Below, one piece after another: positions 43,638-50,570 of a stretch of DNA of 64,000 nucleotides. How positions within the stretch are numbered: position 1 is the first letter of the stretch; every line of letters starts with the position of its first letter. This DNA comes from JACOTK01 sp963743945 (GTDB taxonomy: Bacteria > Actinomycetota > Acidimicrobiia > Acidimicrobiales > CADCSY01), in NCBI GenBank assembly GCA_963743945.1, contig CAVURO010000004.1:174394-238393 (forward strand). Direction: 5' to 3'. The notes beneath the pieces were generated by a model, which saw nothing but the letters and a program-made list of their open reading frames with translations, had not been told where the DNA came from and made no database searches. Both the position numbers and the translations under genes were made by a program.

Positions 43638-43803
43638 GCAGGGCGAGGTCCTCGCTCCACAAATGCCCGTGGCGTCAACACCACGGGCCCATCGACGAGG
43701 CCATGGGCCATCAGTGGGCCAAAGTCACCGGTGTTGCCAGGAACGTTGGCATCGAGAAAGACCCGTTCACGACGGGCCACGATCACCCCAGCGACTGAGG
43801 GAT
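43634..43803 (-). pseudogene. Possible C-terminal fragment of a PIN-domain toxin
   Basis: An open frame after an in-frame stop reads VIVARRERVFLDANVPGNTGDFGPL and GPVVLTPRAF, resembling the final strand and 'DFG' region of PIN-domain ribonucleases. The N-terminal three quarters are missing. It runs into the 93-residue gene through an ATGA overlap. Weak evidence, but it matches the toxin fragments elsewhere in the island. Confidence 0.4.
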
Positions 43804-43870
43804 TCCCTCAATTCGGAATCAGGGCCACAGGACGCTGATCGGGGGGCCCACCCATCGTCGGCTCGGGGCG

Positions 43871-45034
43871 TCACGCCCGCAGCGGGTTCGACCCGGTGAG
43901 ACCGAGCAGCTCCGCGCTCGTGTAGAGGCGGCTCGGCCGGCCTCGCCCCGTGGGTTGCACCGTGCCGTGCTCAACCAGGACGCCGGCATCGACCAGGTCG
44001 CGCAGGCCGGCGGTCGCCGACTTCAAGGGGATGTCAAGCTCGCCCGCCACGATCGGCCCGGTGAGCACGAGGAGCCGAGGCAACAGGTCGAGCACGCGCC
44101 ATGCCGCCGCGTTGCTCCGCAATCGCCTCGCCGCTTGTCGGGGCGCGGCGAGTCGCTCGCGCCACTCGCGTTGCAGCCGCTCAACGGACGCCACCATCTC
44201 CTGTTGCGCTCGACCGGCGCCCGAGACGGCGTCAGCAAACCAGCGGACCCATGTGCCGTGGTCTCCCATGCGAAAGAGCACGAGCCCGGAGCTGTAGCCG
44301 CCGACATCCGCGGCGATCCGGGCGCTCACCGGAGGAGCAGTGACCAGCGACAGACGGCGAACGAGGATCCAGGCGATCAGGACGCGCCCGACTCGACCGT
44401 TGCCGTCGGCGAAGGGGTGGATGATCTCGAACTGGGCATGCGCTATCGCCGCCTGGGCGACCGGGTCGACGTCGTCGCGGTTGACGTACACGATCAGATC
44501 GTCGATGAGGGCCGGCACGTCCTCGGGTGGCGGCGTCACGAGGTGGGCGTCCAGCGGTGACGTCCCGCCGATCCAACCCTGTTCGGCGCGAAGGACCCCG
44601 ACGTGCTGCGCCGGCGTTGGGCTTGCCGTCATCAGGGTCCTGTGCCAGTCGCACAGGCTCTCGATCGTGAGAGGCCCGGCGTGCGCGTTGGCGACCGCGT
44701 CGGTGACCGCAGTGAGGTTCGCCGCAACCCAAGCGGCGGCCGACGGCGCTCCGCTCTCGTCGGCCTCGGCGAGGACGATGTCGACGACTGGTGCGGTCAC
44801 ACCCTCGATGAAGGACGACGCCACGCCCTCTGCTCGCAGGAGCAGCCGGGCCAACGCGGCGAAGTCCTCGGGCATCGTCTCGGCGCCGTGCTCGACCGCG
44901 GCCTGCGCCCTCGATGCGCCCGCCACGCTCCGGGCATCGAGCGAGAGGTCTCGGTCAGCGAGGCGGGTCGGCACGAAGGCGCGCGCACGGCGGCCTCGCC
45001 ACACGATGAGGACCTCCGCTCCGGCTACCTCCAC
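43871..45034 (-). CDS. Fic/DOC-family AMP-transferase
   Basis: 387 residues. The active-site loop HPFADGNGRVGR is canonical and complete. An N-terminal inhibitory helix motif (SSFIEG, S/TxxxE[G/N]) places it in the self-inhibited class II group. The C-terminal 80 residues form a winged-helix-like domain (GELDIPLKSATAGLRDLVDAGVLVEHG). These proteins transfer AMP to host proteins and are held inactive until relieved. It starts at a GTG and has its own upstream inverted repeat. Confidence 0.93.
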   Translation of the reverse strand: MEVAGAEVLIVWRGRRARAFVPTRLADRDLSLDARSVAGASRAQAAVEHGAETMPEDFAALARLLLRAEGVASSFIEGVTAPVVDIVLAEADESGAPSAAAWVAANLTAVTDAVANAHAGPLTIESLCDWHRTLMTASPTPAQHVGVLRAEQGWIGGTSPLDAHLVTPPPEDVPALIDDLIVYVNRDDVDPVAQAAIAHAQFEIIHPFADGNGRVGRVLIAWILVRRLSLVTAPPVSARIAADVGGYSSGLVLFRMGDHGTWVRWFADAVSGAGRAQQEMVASVERLQREWRERLAAPRQAARRLRSNAAAWRVLDLLPRLLVLTGPIVAGELDIPLKSATAGLRDLVDAGVLVEHGTVQPTGRGRPSRLYTSAELLGLTGSNPLRA

Positions 45035-45048
45035 GACCCCTTCCTTTC

Positions 45049-45073
45049 GTACGTTTACCTTGGTAAGTGTACG
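45049..45073. promoter_or_regulatory. Inverted repeat upstream of fic
   Basis: TTACC-TT-GGTAA (45055-45066) is a perfect 5-bp inverted repeat flanked by two GTACG pentamers 20 bp apart (45049-45053 and 45069-45073). It lies 15-40 bp upstream of the Fic start in an AT-rich pocket, the expected place for promoter and operator. Confidence 0.5.
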
Positions 45074-45127
45074 TTATTAGTGGAAGGCTTCCCGGAGGCG
45101 AATGTTCGGGTGCTCCGCTATCGAGGC

Positions 45128-45186
45128 GCCGAACGTCCGCGTGGAGATCTTCGACGACTGCGTCGAGATCGAGGGTCGAGAGCCGG
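45128..45186 (+). pseudogene. Possible fragment of an AlbA_2-type ATP-binding regulator
   Basis: The plus-strand frame reads APNVRVEIFDDCVEIEG, close to the 'VRVEIfDDRIEI' strand of putative transcriptional regulators with an AlbA_2/ATP-binding domain. Only about 20 codons remain. Reported at low confidence as another gene scrap in the island. Confidence 0.3.
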
Positions 45187-45609
45187 TCATCCGACGGCGG
45201 CGATGCTCATTCCCTCGGTCCTTGCCGCTGCGAGCAGCGCACGGTCGCCGGCGACCATGACGAGATCACGATCGCGGACGCGATCGGCAGCGGCGAGGTG
45301 GATGGCGTCATAGCCCCGCAGACCATGCGTCTCGGCGAGGCGCCCTGCATGGCGCACAAGCGTGTCATCGATCTCGACGAGGTCAAACTCCCCGTATCTC
45401 GAGTCGAGCTCGGCCACCGCAGACCGAAGCCGGCGAGCCGTCAGCCGTCCCAGGCGGTGCGCTCGAGCAAGTGCGGCCCGGCCCTCGGGGTAGACGAGGC
45501 GGGCGCTCACAACCCGATCGGCCCCATCCCAAAGCGTTGCAGCACGAGGCGAGCCTGCCTCGGCGACAAGCAAGGGCACCACCGCGGAGGTGTCGAAGTA
45601 CGCGATCAT
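45187..45609 (-). CDS. vapC: VapC-type PIN-domain ribonuclease toxin
   Basis: 140 residues. PIN acidic residues: Asp in YFDTSAVVPLL, Glu in YPEGRAALARA, Asp in LRGYDAIHLA and Asp in VAGDRALL, so the four-carboxylate site is complete. ATG 45609 overlaps the antitoxin stop (ATGA). VapC proteins cut tRNA or rRNA when freed from the antitoxin. Intact module. Confidence 0.9.
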   Translation of the reverse strand: MIAYFDTSAVVPLLVAEAGSPRAATLWDGADRVVSARLVYPEGRAALARAHRLGRLTARRLRSAVAELDSRYGEFDLVEIDDTLVRHAGRLAETHGLRGYDAIHLAAADRVRDRDLVMVAGDRALLAAARTEGMSIAAVG

Positions 45610-45860
45610 CGCCGTTGGTCGGCGACCAGGTCGGAGACGGTGCCCTTCGACTGGACGGGATGTCCGGCTCTGCGCTTCGGCGTCTGCGCCGGCGTCACGA
45701 CACCCTCCGCGATGAGCCGGTCGAGAACGCGCTCGGTCCCGATGGGCAGCATGCGGGCGATCGCGCACCCTCGGTCGGTGACGACGACCTCCTCGCCGTC
45801 GCGTACACGGGCGAGGTAGCGGCTCAGGTGGTTGCGCAGGTCTCGAACGCCGACTTCCAT
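45606..45860 (-). CDS. vapB: Phd/YefM-type antitoxin partner of vapC
   Basis: 84 residues. MEVGVRDLRNHLSRYLARVRDGEEVVVTDRG is the Phd/YefM DNA-binding fold; the C-terminal half (ERVLDRLIAEGVVT...KSKGTVSDLVADQ-like) wraps the toxin. ATG 45860 is the natural start. A second copy of its 3' half lies at 50046-50172, with about ten differences. Confidence 0.88.
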   Translation of the reverse strand: MEVGVRDLRNHLSRYLARVRDGEEVVVTDRGCAIARMLPIGTERVLDRLIAEGVVTPAQTPKRRAGHPVQSKGTVSDLVADQRR

Positions 45861-45938
45861 TGCGGGAAACACCTCCGTTGTAGCCACTGGAGCGATATCA
45901 GTGTAGCCACATTGGGCCACATGCGGCGGAGTGGGTCG

Positions 45939-46343
45939 CTACCGGGGAACCTCGACCTCACAACGAAGCATCGGGGCGGCGGCAAGTCGTTGGTCGAGCG
46001 TGAGCAGCGTGGCACCGAGGGCCTCGGCAAGAGCGACGTAGAGAGCGTCATAGCCCCGCAGGTTCGCCCGGAGCTGCCAGGCTCGTGTGAGCAGCGGCCG
46101 ATGCGACCATCGCTCACCTGGCCAACGGCGCAGGTCGTCGACGGCTTGATCTGCCCCTGTTGTGTCCAACGCTCCCCTGCGGTAATGGGTCTGTATCACC
46201 GACAGCACTTCCGCATCGATCAGATGGGGCGCAACGTGGTCCGGATCGATCGCTATCCGTTGGCGAATGCTCTCCGATTCGGGCGTGTCGGCCACCACCT
46301 CGAACAGGACACTGGCGTCAATCACCAGCAAGGGGCCACTCAC
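45939..46343 (-). CDS. vapC: VapC-type PIN toxin, duplicated module copy 1
   Basis: 134 residues from the GTG at 46343. PIN residues: Asp in LLVIDASVLFEVV, Glu in DAEVLSVI, Asp in LRGYDALYVALA and Asp in LLTLDQRLA are all present. It overlaps the ribbon-helix-helix antitoxin by 26 bp. The sequence is the same as the copy at 50571-50975 except for two residues. Confidence 0.9.
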   Translation of the reverse strand: MSGPLLVIDASVLFEVVADTPESESIRQRIAIDPDHVAPHLIDAEVLSVIQTHYRRGALDTTGADQAVDDLRRWPGERWSHRPLLTRAWQLRANLRGYDALYVALAEALGATLLTLDQRLAAAPMLRCEVEVPR

Positions 46344-46563
46344 CTCGAATATCGTCGAGCGCTTCGAGCACCTCGGCACGAGCAATTGCCGAGGGACGCC
46401 GACGTGTCCGCTCGAGCCACTCGTCGATCGTCGGTCGACCCGCCAACCGAGTCGCCTCTCGTCGCAGGAGATCAGGAACGCTCAAGCCCGCCTCTGCCGC
46501 CCGCCGCGCCAGCGCCAAATACACGTCATCGTCGATATCACGTATCTGCACGGTCTTGGGCAT
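46318..46563 (-). CDS. vapB: FitA-like ribbon-helix-helix antitoxin, copy 1
   Basis: 81 residues. VQIRDIDDDVYLALARRAAEAGLSVPDLLRREATRLA is the Arc/FitA RHH domain; the tail (EWLERTRRR...EVLEALDDIRGEWP) neutralises the toxin. AT-rich DNA just upstream has GCAT-N6-ATGC (46568-46581), a possible operator. Identical to the copy at 50950-51195. Confidence 0.9.
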   Translation of the reverse strand: MPKTVQIRDIDDDVYLALARRAAEAGLSVPDLLRREATRLAGRPTIDEWLERTRRRPSAIARAEVLEALDDIRGEWPLAGD

Positions 46564-46593
46564 CTTTGCATCATATCATGCGTCATTGCATCT

Positions 46594-46660
46594 GCTGAAC
46601 CGCCGCGACTTCCGCGTTGTGCGCCCGAGGCACTGCGACGCGTTCGAACTCCTGCCGTAG
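46594..46660 (+). pseudogene. C-terminal fragment of a VapC toxin
   Basis: The plus strand reads LNRRDFRVVRPRHCDAFELLP followed by a stop. This is the standard VapC C-terminus ('RRhF.vvrPrh...f.lLP'). It begins exactly at the right edge of duplicated block copy 1. The matching N-terminus is not adjacent; a plus-strand vapC N-terminus of the right type is at 50431, at the left edge of block copy 2. Confidence 0.7.
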
Positions 46661-46761
46661 GGTCGCGCGTCATTTCACGATGGATCTGGCCCGCTACCAG
46701 CACGGATAGGCGCTGGACCTGCACGACCTGGAGTCGCCGGATCACATCCACGATCCGAGGA

Positions 46762-46890
46762 TCAGCTTCTGAGGATGGAGAGTTCAGGAACGTCGCGGAA
46801 GACAGAGTCGTCGGACACGAGAGCCAGGTTCAGTCGAATGGCTGTGCCGGCGATCCATCGGTCTGCCTCGGATGGGCGGCGCTCAACGCT
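46762..46890 (-). pseudogene. C-terminal remnant of a VapC toxin behind an intact antitoxin
   Basis: About 38 residues: DRWIAGTAIRLNLALVSDDSVFRDVPELSIL, the C-terminal third of a PIN domain (Asp of 'D.WIA.TA', 'SDD..F'). The preceding 90 or so codons, including the first catalytic Asp and Glu, are gone and the remnant abuts the antitoxin end. The toxin must be inactive. Confidence 0.7.
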
Positions 46891-47140
46891 CAGCGAGCGC
46901 CTTCTCGAATGCCTTCCACTCGTCGTCGGTGAGACCCTCGATGGCCAACGCTTCATTGCTGGGAACCGGACGAGCTTGCTTCAGTGCCTCCAGGGGACCA
47001 AGAACGGTGAGGGCGCCGGGTTCGTCCGGATGCGGGACAAAGGACATGTCCCCGAGTGTACGCCGGCTCTCCACTGCGGGAACGTCCTCCAGGCGGCGAT
47101 GGAGTGGGAGGATCACGGTGCTCCCGCTTGTGGTAGACAC
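46883..47140 (-). CDS. Antitoxin-like protein of a toxin-less VapBC module
   Basis: 85 residues from GTG 47140, or 54 from ATG 47047 (MSFVPHPDEPGALTVLGPLE). The C-terminal DDEWKAFEKALAER resembles VapB tails. Its would-be toxin is the truncated PIN fragment just downstream. It is divergent from mazE, sharing the operator array at 47135-47165. Confidence 0.55.
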   Translation of the reverse strand: MSTTSGSTVILPLHRRLEDVPAVESRRTLGDMSFVPHPDEPGALTVLGPLEALKQARPVPSNEALAIEGLTDDEWKAFEKALAER

Positions 47141-47165
47141 AACAGTCTACAGTCCCGTAGACTAT
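47135..47165. promoter_or_regulatory. Three alternating half-sites upstream of mazEF
   Basis: GTAGAC (47135-47140), GTCTAC (47147-47152) and GTAGACT (47159-47165) form two overlapping inverted repeats with six-base spacers, 12 bp per step. The last lies 5 bp before the mazE start codon. A ribbon-helix-helix antitoxin binding cooperatively would fit this spacing. Confidence 0.7.
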
Positions 47166-47170
47166 TCTTC

Positions 47171-47410
47171 ATGAGCACGACGATCCGAGTCAGTGAGCAG
47201 ACGCGGAGCCGTTTCGCCCGGCTGGCGGACGCAACGGGACGGCCGATGACCCAACTACTCGACGAAGCCGTGGATGCGCTCGAACGCCGTGTCTTCTTCG
47301 ACAAGCTTTCGGCCCGGTATGACGAGCTGCGCGCAGACCCCGGCGCGTGGGCGGAGATTGAGGCCGAACGAGCGGTCGAAAGTGATGCGCTCCGTGATCT
47401 CTCGGCATGA
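47171..47410 (+). CDS. mazE: MazE-like ribbon-helix-helix antitoxin
   Basis: 79 residues. TTIRVSEQTRSRFARLADATGRPMTQLLDEAVDALERR is an RHH DNA-binding domain; the acidic tail (AEIEAERAVESDALRDL) would occupy the MazF dimer groove. The stop overlaps the mazF start (ATGA). Confidence 0.88.
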   Translation: MSTTIRVSEQTRSRFARLADATGRPMTQLLDEAVDALERRVFFDKLSARYDELRADPGAWAEIEAERAVESDALRDLSA

Positions 47411-47745
47411 CTGCTCGTCGCGGCGAAGTCTGGCTGATCGATTTCGGTGAACCAGTCGGATCCGAGCAGGCAGGTCGACGGCCAGGCGTGGTGGTGTCCG
47501 CAGATGGTCTGAACGAGAGTCGCGCCGGCGTCGTCATCGTCGTGCCCTGCACCACGACACGACGCGAGCTTCCTTCCCACATCGAGATCGAGGCGGGCGA
47601 GTCGGGACTCGACGAGACCAGCTACGCGAAATGCGAGGAGGTCAAGTCGGTGTCGGAGCAACGCCTCCTTACCCGTCTGGGAGCGGCCGGCGACGAGGGC
47701 CTGTTGGCGATTGCCCGAACCCTCCGCTTCCTCATCGACTTCTGA
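47407..47745 (+). CDS. mazF: MazF/PemK-type endoribonuclease toxin
   Basis: 112 residues. RRGEVWLIDFGEPVGSEQAG at the N-terminus with the catalytic Arg region, RRPGVVVSAD, VVPCTTTRRELPSHIEI and YAKCEEVKSVS are the conserved PemK/MazF strands. It cuts RNA at short sequences. Full length and intact. Confidence 0.92.
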   Translation: MTARRGEVWLIDFGEPVGSEQAGRRPGVVVSADGLNESRAGVVIVVPCTTTRRELPSHIEIEAGESGLDETSYAKCEEVKSVSEQRLLTRLGAAGDEGLLAIARTLRFLIDF

Positions 47746-47765
47746 TCACGCCGCGAGGCGCCCCT

Positions 47766-48335
47766 CCCAGGCCCCGCAGTAGATGCGGAGGCGAGGGGGC
47801 CGTCAGGCGGGATAGGGGGTGTGCTTGGCGCACAGGACACCGACCTGCTCACGGACGGCGTCGAGCGCCGTCTCGTCGTCACGCTCGCGCAGGGCACGGG
47901 CGATGAGGTGCGCGATCTCGACCATCTCCGGAACGTCCATGCCGGCGGTGGTCACCGCGGCGGTTCCGATGCGCACGCCAGGATGCAGCCCCCCCGAGGG
48001 CCGCGAAGCGTCTTGTGGGTGGTGAAGGTGACGACGTCGGCAAGGGCCACGGGCGAGGGATGCGCGCCTCCGGCATCGACGTTGCCGTGGCCCCAGAGGT
48101 GGTCACGGTTGAGGTGGCTGCGCTCCCAGCGACGTTGCCGCCGTTCCACGTCGCCGCGTCACCCACGCACACCGTCACGGGGTGGTTGTCGACCTTCCAG
48201 TCCGACACGCCGTCGATCCACGACTCGGCGATCGTGTCGCCGTCGGTCAGGTTGTCGCCGATGTCCTCACCGACCTCGTCGGTGGTGGTTCCGTCCCACA
48301 TGTCGTCCCAGGCCCCGCAGTAGATGTGGAGGCGA
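47766..48335. repeat. 28-bp dispersed direct repeat around the glyA remnant
   Basis: CCCAGGCCCCGCAGTAGATG, continuing to GGAGGCGA, occurs at 47768-47795 and again at about 48306-48334 with one difference. The second copy lies inside the fragment of a secreted-protein-like gene, so the first is a displaced piece of it. Confidence 0.7.
47796..48074 (-). pseudogene. glyA 3' remnant with internal deletion
   Basis: 47796-47979 matches the last 180 bp of glyA (52005-52188) with four differences. 47980-48074 matches 52547-52641 without a difference; 358 bp of glyA between them are missing. Homology stops sharply at 48074. The orientation is the same as glyA. It marks a partial copy of the gene end inside the island. 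Confidence 0.9.
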
Positions 48336-48430
48336 TCGAAGATCGGCCACATGGCCCCGACGTTGGCGAGATCGACCGTGTGACTCGAGTAGCGCCCATC
48401 CAGCGCGCTGCCACGAGCCGAACGCGTCGT
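48075..48430 (-). pseudogene. Fragment of a larger exported-protein gene (DUF6345-like?)
   Basis: The minus-strand frame gives WPIFDRLHIYCGAWDDMWDG, VGEDIGDNLTDGDTIAESWI and NHPVTVCVGDAATWNGG. The pattern of a Cys-Gly motif, a Gly-rich acidic stretch and '.aW...' recalls DUF6345-type secreted domains, but this is a weak match. It runs directly into the glyA remnant and has no start or end of its own. Confidence 0.4.
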
Positions 48431-48478
48431 CTGGAACGCAAACGACAAGGCCGCTGAAGAAGCATATAGGCTTGGGGT

Positions 48479-48712
48479 ATGTCGATGACCGTGAACGTTC
48501 CAGACGACGTCGCTCGCCGTCTGGAAGCAGCTGCAGCGGAGCGCGGGGTCACCGTCGAAGAGCTCGCCGCCGAGGTTCTCACCGACAACGTCCCCGACGT
48601 TAGTGGCGAGCCACGCCGCCGGCATCTGTCGTTCGCTGGGATCGGAGCGAGCAAACACGGCATCAGCCACCAAGTCGACGAGCTCCTCGCCGACGGCTTC
48701 GGTCGCGACTGA
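48479..48712 (+). CDS. vapB: VapB-type ribbon-helix-helix antitoxin
   Basis: 77 residues. MTVNVPDDVARRLEAAAAERGVTVEELAAEVL is an RHH domain; the tail is LSFAGIGASKHGISHQVDELLADGF. ATG 48479 or 48485. It is followed 2 bp later by a truncated PIN toxin. Confidence 0.85.
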   Translation: MSMTVNVPDDVARRLEAAAAERGVTVEELAAEVLTDNVPDVSGEPRRRHLSFAGIGASKHGISHQVDELLADGFGRD

Positions 48713-48714
48713 CA

Positions 48715-48966
48715 GTGCTGATCGTTGACACCGGCCCTCTTGTCGCTGCTGCCGATCGAACAGACCGCCACCACCACGCCTGCCTCGAGCTCCTCGAAAT
48801 CGCTTCCGGGCCACTGGTGACCACTGCTATGGTCGTTGCCGAAGCGGTCTACCTGCTGACACGAGAACTCGGCCCACACGCCGAACCAGCGTTCTACGAC
48901 GCGATCATCAACGGTGACCTCACCGTCGAAGCTCTCACCAAAGCCGTCACGCCGAGTCGACGTTGA
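48715..48966 (+). pseudogene. VapC toxin truncated after about 77 residues
   Basis: LIVDTGPLVAAADRTDRHH supplies the first PIN Asp, and TTAMVVAEAVYLL supplies the Glu. The reading then leaves the family after TVEALTKA and stops at 83 residues against about 135. The C-terminal half, including the last two catalytic Asp residues, is missing, so it should be inactive. A DUF433 remnant takes its place. Confidence 0.8.
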
Positions 48967-49183
48967 CGCGCATCACCGTCGACTGGAAATCATGGGTGGG
49001 GTGTCGTGCGTGCGCGGCCTGCGCTTTCCTGTGGCGTCAGTCGTGGCGATGCTTGCCGACGGGATGACCACGGGCGAGATTCTTGGCGAGCACCCTGATC
49101 TTGTGGCTGACGACATAGCGGCCCCGAGGGGTTGGAAAATGCATCTCCCGTCGGCGTTGCGCTACTCCGTCGCCTTTGGGTGA
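48965..49183 (+). pseudogene. DUF433-type antitoxin remnant, frameshifted
   Basis: TRITVD in one frame, then IMGGVSCVRGLRFPVASVV and DGMTTGEILGEHPDLVADDI in the next, make a DUF433 domain broken by an indel near 48985. ALRYSVAF at the end is separated from it by about 35 unrelated bases. DUF433 proteins are antitoxins of PIN-like (DUF5615) toxins; that toxin is not here. Confidence 0.7.
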
Positions 49184-49506
49184 CCGACGTGGGCGTCGGT
49201 GAGCCAGACGGTCTTCGCCTTGTCGTCGATGCAGTACCAGAGTCGGCCACCTGCGGTGACCTCGTACTGCCATTGCTCCATGTCGACGCCGTTGACGCAT
49301 CGCCGGCCCAGTGAACCCTTCAACGGATGTTGTCGGCCGTCACGCCGACGCGGATCGGCCGTGATCCGCTCCCACGCCGTCCGAGCATTCGACGCAGCCA
49401 CGGCACCGATCTGCTCCCAACCCTTGACGGCGTCGCTGTTGGCGTAGCGAAGGTCCCACCCGCCTGCGCCAGGAGGCGGCGCTACCCGCTCTTTGCGCTT
49501 CGCCAT
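49162..49506 (-). CDS. RelE/ParE-like toxin
   Basis: 114 residues. DLRYANSDAVKGWEQIGAVA, HPLKGSLGRRCVNGVDMEQWQYEVTAGGRLWYCID and TVWLTDAHVGHPKATE are the family's helix and central strands, with a final His. The RelE/HigB-like fold is likely. Its partner antitoxin lies 6 bp upstream. It appears intact. Confidence 0.8.
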   Translation of the reverse strand: MAKRKERVAPPPGAGGWDLRYANSDAVKGWEQIGAVAASNARTAWERITADPRRRDGRQHPLKGSLGRRCVNGVDMEQWQYEVTAGGRLWYCIDDKAKTVWLTDAHVGHPKATE

Positions 49507-49512
49507 CGGCCG

Positions 49513-49968
49513 TCAGCTGACGGGCGATGCGACAAGCTTGCCGTCTGCTTCGATCTGCTTACGGAGTCGCCGAGCGAGGGTCGGGTCGGCATGGATCTCT
49601 GCTGTGGCCGTCCACTCCCGAAGGAGCTGCGCCACGGGCGAGTAGCTCTCGACAGACGCTGCACCGACGAGTGTCCTGGTGAGCTCCTCGATGAAGAGCC
49701 GGCGGTCCGCATGCGGCAGAAACGTGACCCACGCGAAGACATCGTCGACGGCGCCGTCCAACGCTGCGGGACTGTGCACGGCGAGGTTCCGCAGCAACCG
49801 TGCGAGCGCATCAAAGGTCTCGAACCGGTCATCGTCCCGGTCGGCCCGGCTCAAGCGCAGCGCAGGAGCGTTCCGGCGGCGGAGCAGCACGTCATGGTCG
49901 GACAATTCAGCCACGACATCCTTGGGCCGACGCAAGAACTCCGAGAACGGTCGCTCGACAACGGTCAT
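49513..49968 (-). CDS. Phd-like antitoxin, long form
   Basis: 151 residues. VVERPFSEFLRRPKDVVAELSDHDVLLRRRNAPALRL is a Phd/YefM-like DNA-binding fold, followed by a long helical tail (LARLLRNLAVHSPAALDGAVDDVFAW). This long form usually pairs with the RelE-like family found just downstream. Confidence 0.8.
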   Translation of the reverse strand: MTVVERPFSEFLRRPKDVVAELSDHDVLLRRRNAPALRLSRADRDDDRFETFDALARLLRNLAVHSPAALDGAVDDVFAWVTFLPHADRRLFIEELTRTLVGAASVESYSPVAQLLREWTATAEIHADPTLARRLRKQIEADGKLVASPVS

Positions 49969-49981
49969 ACAGCCAAGAATA

Positions 49982-49997
49982 TCTGAATTACATCAGA
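49982..49997. promoter_or_regulatory. Inverted repeat upstream of the antitoxin
   Basis: TCTGA-ATTACA-TCAGA is a perfect 5-bp inverted repeat, 14 bp upstream of the antitoxin start in an AT-rich stretch. It is a likely autoregulatory operator. Confidence 0.55.
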
Positions 49998-50045
49998 AGT
50001 CAATGGCTCCCATCCTGGTGACAACCGCTCGATCGCCAAGGTGAC

Positions 50046-50172
50046 TTGGTTGGCGACCAGGTCAGAGACGGTGCCCTTCGACTTGACGGGATGTCCGGCT
50101 CTGCGCTTCGGCGCCTGCGCCGCCGTCACGACACCTTCTGCGATGAGCCGGTCGAGAACGCGCTCGGTGCCG
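50046..50172 (-). pseudogene. 3' fragment of a Phd-type antitoxin
   Basis: The minus strand reads ERVLDRLIAEGVVTAAQAPK and KSKGTVSDLVANQ, the C-terminal half of the antitoxin at 45606-45860, with about ten base differences. No DNA-binding half and no toxin accompany it. Confidence 0.85.
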
Positions 50173-50194
50173 ATGATCGCTCTACAATCAAGGC

Positions 50195-50434
50195 ATGTCT
50201 CTGATCGTTGACCTGTCTGACGAGGTGCTCCGTCGACTGGAGACCGAAGCGGCGCGGCGCGGCGTGCCGGTTGAGTCCCTGATCGCCGAGACGCTCGAGC
50301 GCGACTTCCCGGCGGAAGCCGTCGGATCACGGAAGCTGAGCTTCGTCGGCATCGCCGAGGCGAGAGACGATCTCTCCGAGAAATACAAGCAGATCCGTCG
50401 TGACCTGGCTGCCGGCCGAGCCGGCGACGCTTGA
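50195..50434 (+). CDS. vapB: VapB-type ribbon-helix-helix antitoxin
   Basis: 79 residues. LIVDLSDEVLRRLETEAARRGVPVESLIAETL is an RHH domain; the tail is KLSFVGIAEARDDLSEKYKQI. It overlaps the start of a vapC that is cut off after about 20 codons. Confidence 0.85.
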   Translation: MSLIVDLSDEVLRRLETEAARRGVPVESLIAETLERDFPAEAVGSRKLSFVGIAEARDDLSEKYKQIRRDLAAGRAGDA

Positions 50435-50563
50435 TCGTCGTCGACACCGGAGTCCTACTCGCGGCAGTCAGCCCCGATGAGCAAACCGCCACCCTCGAAA
50501 CCCAAGAGCGTTTGACATGCGCTGTTCGGCCAGGACCTTATCCTGATGCCCGGCAGAGCCGGT
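50431..50563 (+). pseudogene. VapC N-terminal stub at the edge of duplicated block copy 2
   Basis: IVVDTGVLLAAVSPDEQ is a PIN N-terminus with the first catalytic Asp. The match ends by about 50490, some 70 bp of unrecognised sequence follow, and then the duplicated VapBC block begins at 50564. A VapC C-terminus in the same orientation sits at the opposite edge of block copy 1 (46594). Confidence 0.75.
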
Positions 50564-50570
50564 TGGGTCG

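Larger units (their letters stand above)
45932..46598. repeat. Copy 1 of a 667-bp duplicated VapBC block
   Basis: This block and 50564-51230 are identical at 665 of 667 bases by my reading. The two differences (about 46184 A/G and 46243 G/T) both change VapC residues (Tyr/His and Pro/Gln). The edges are abrupt: left flanks and right flanks are unrelated. The right edge of this copy joins a plus-strand vapC 3' fragment. Confidence 0.93.

Noticed and set aside
47879..48814. A 311-codon minus-strand gene spanning the glyA remnant and vapB
   Set aside because: It is a chance open frame through two gene fragments and the antisense of a ribbon-helix-helix antitoxin; no continuous domain is encoded.
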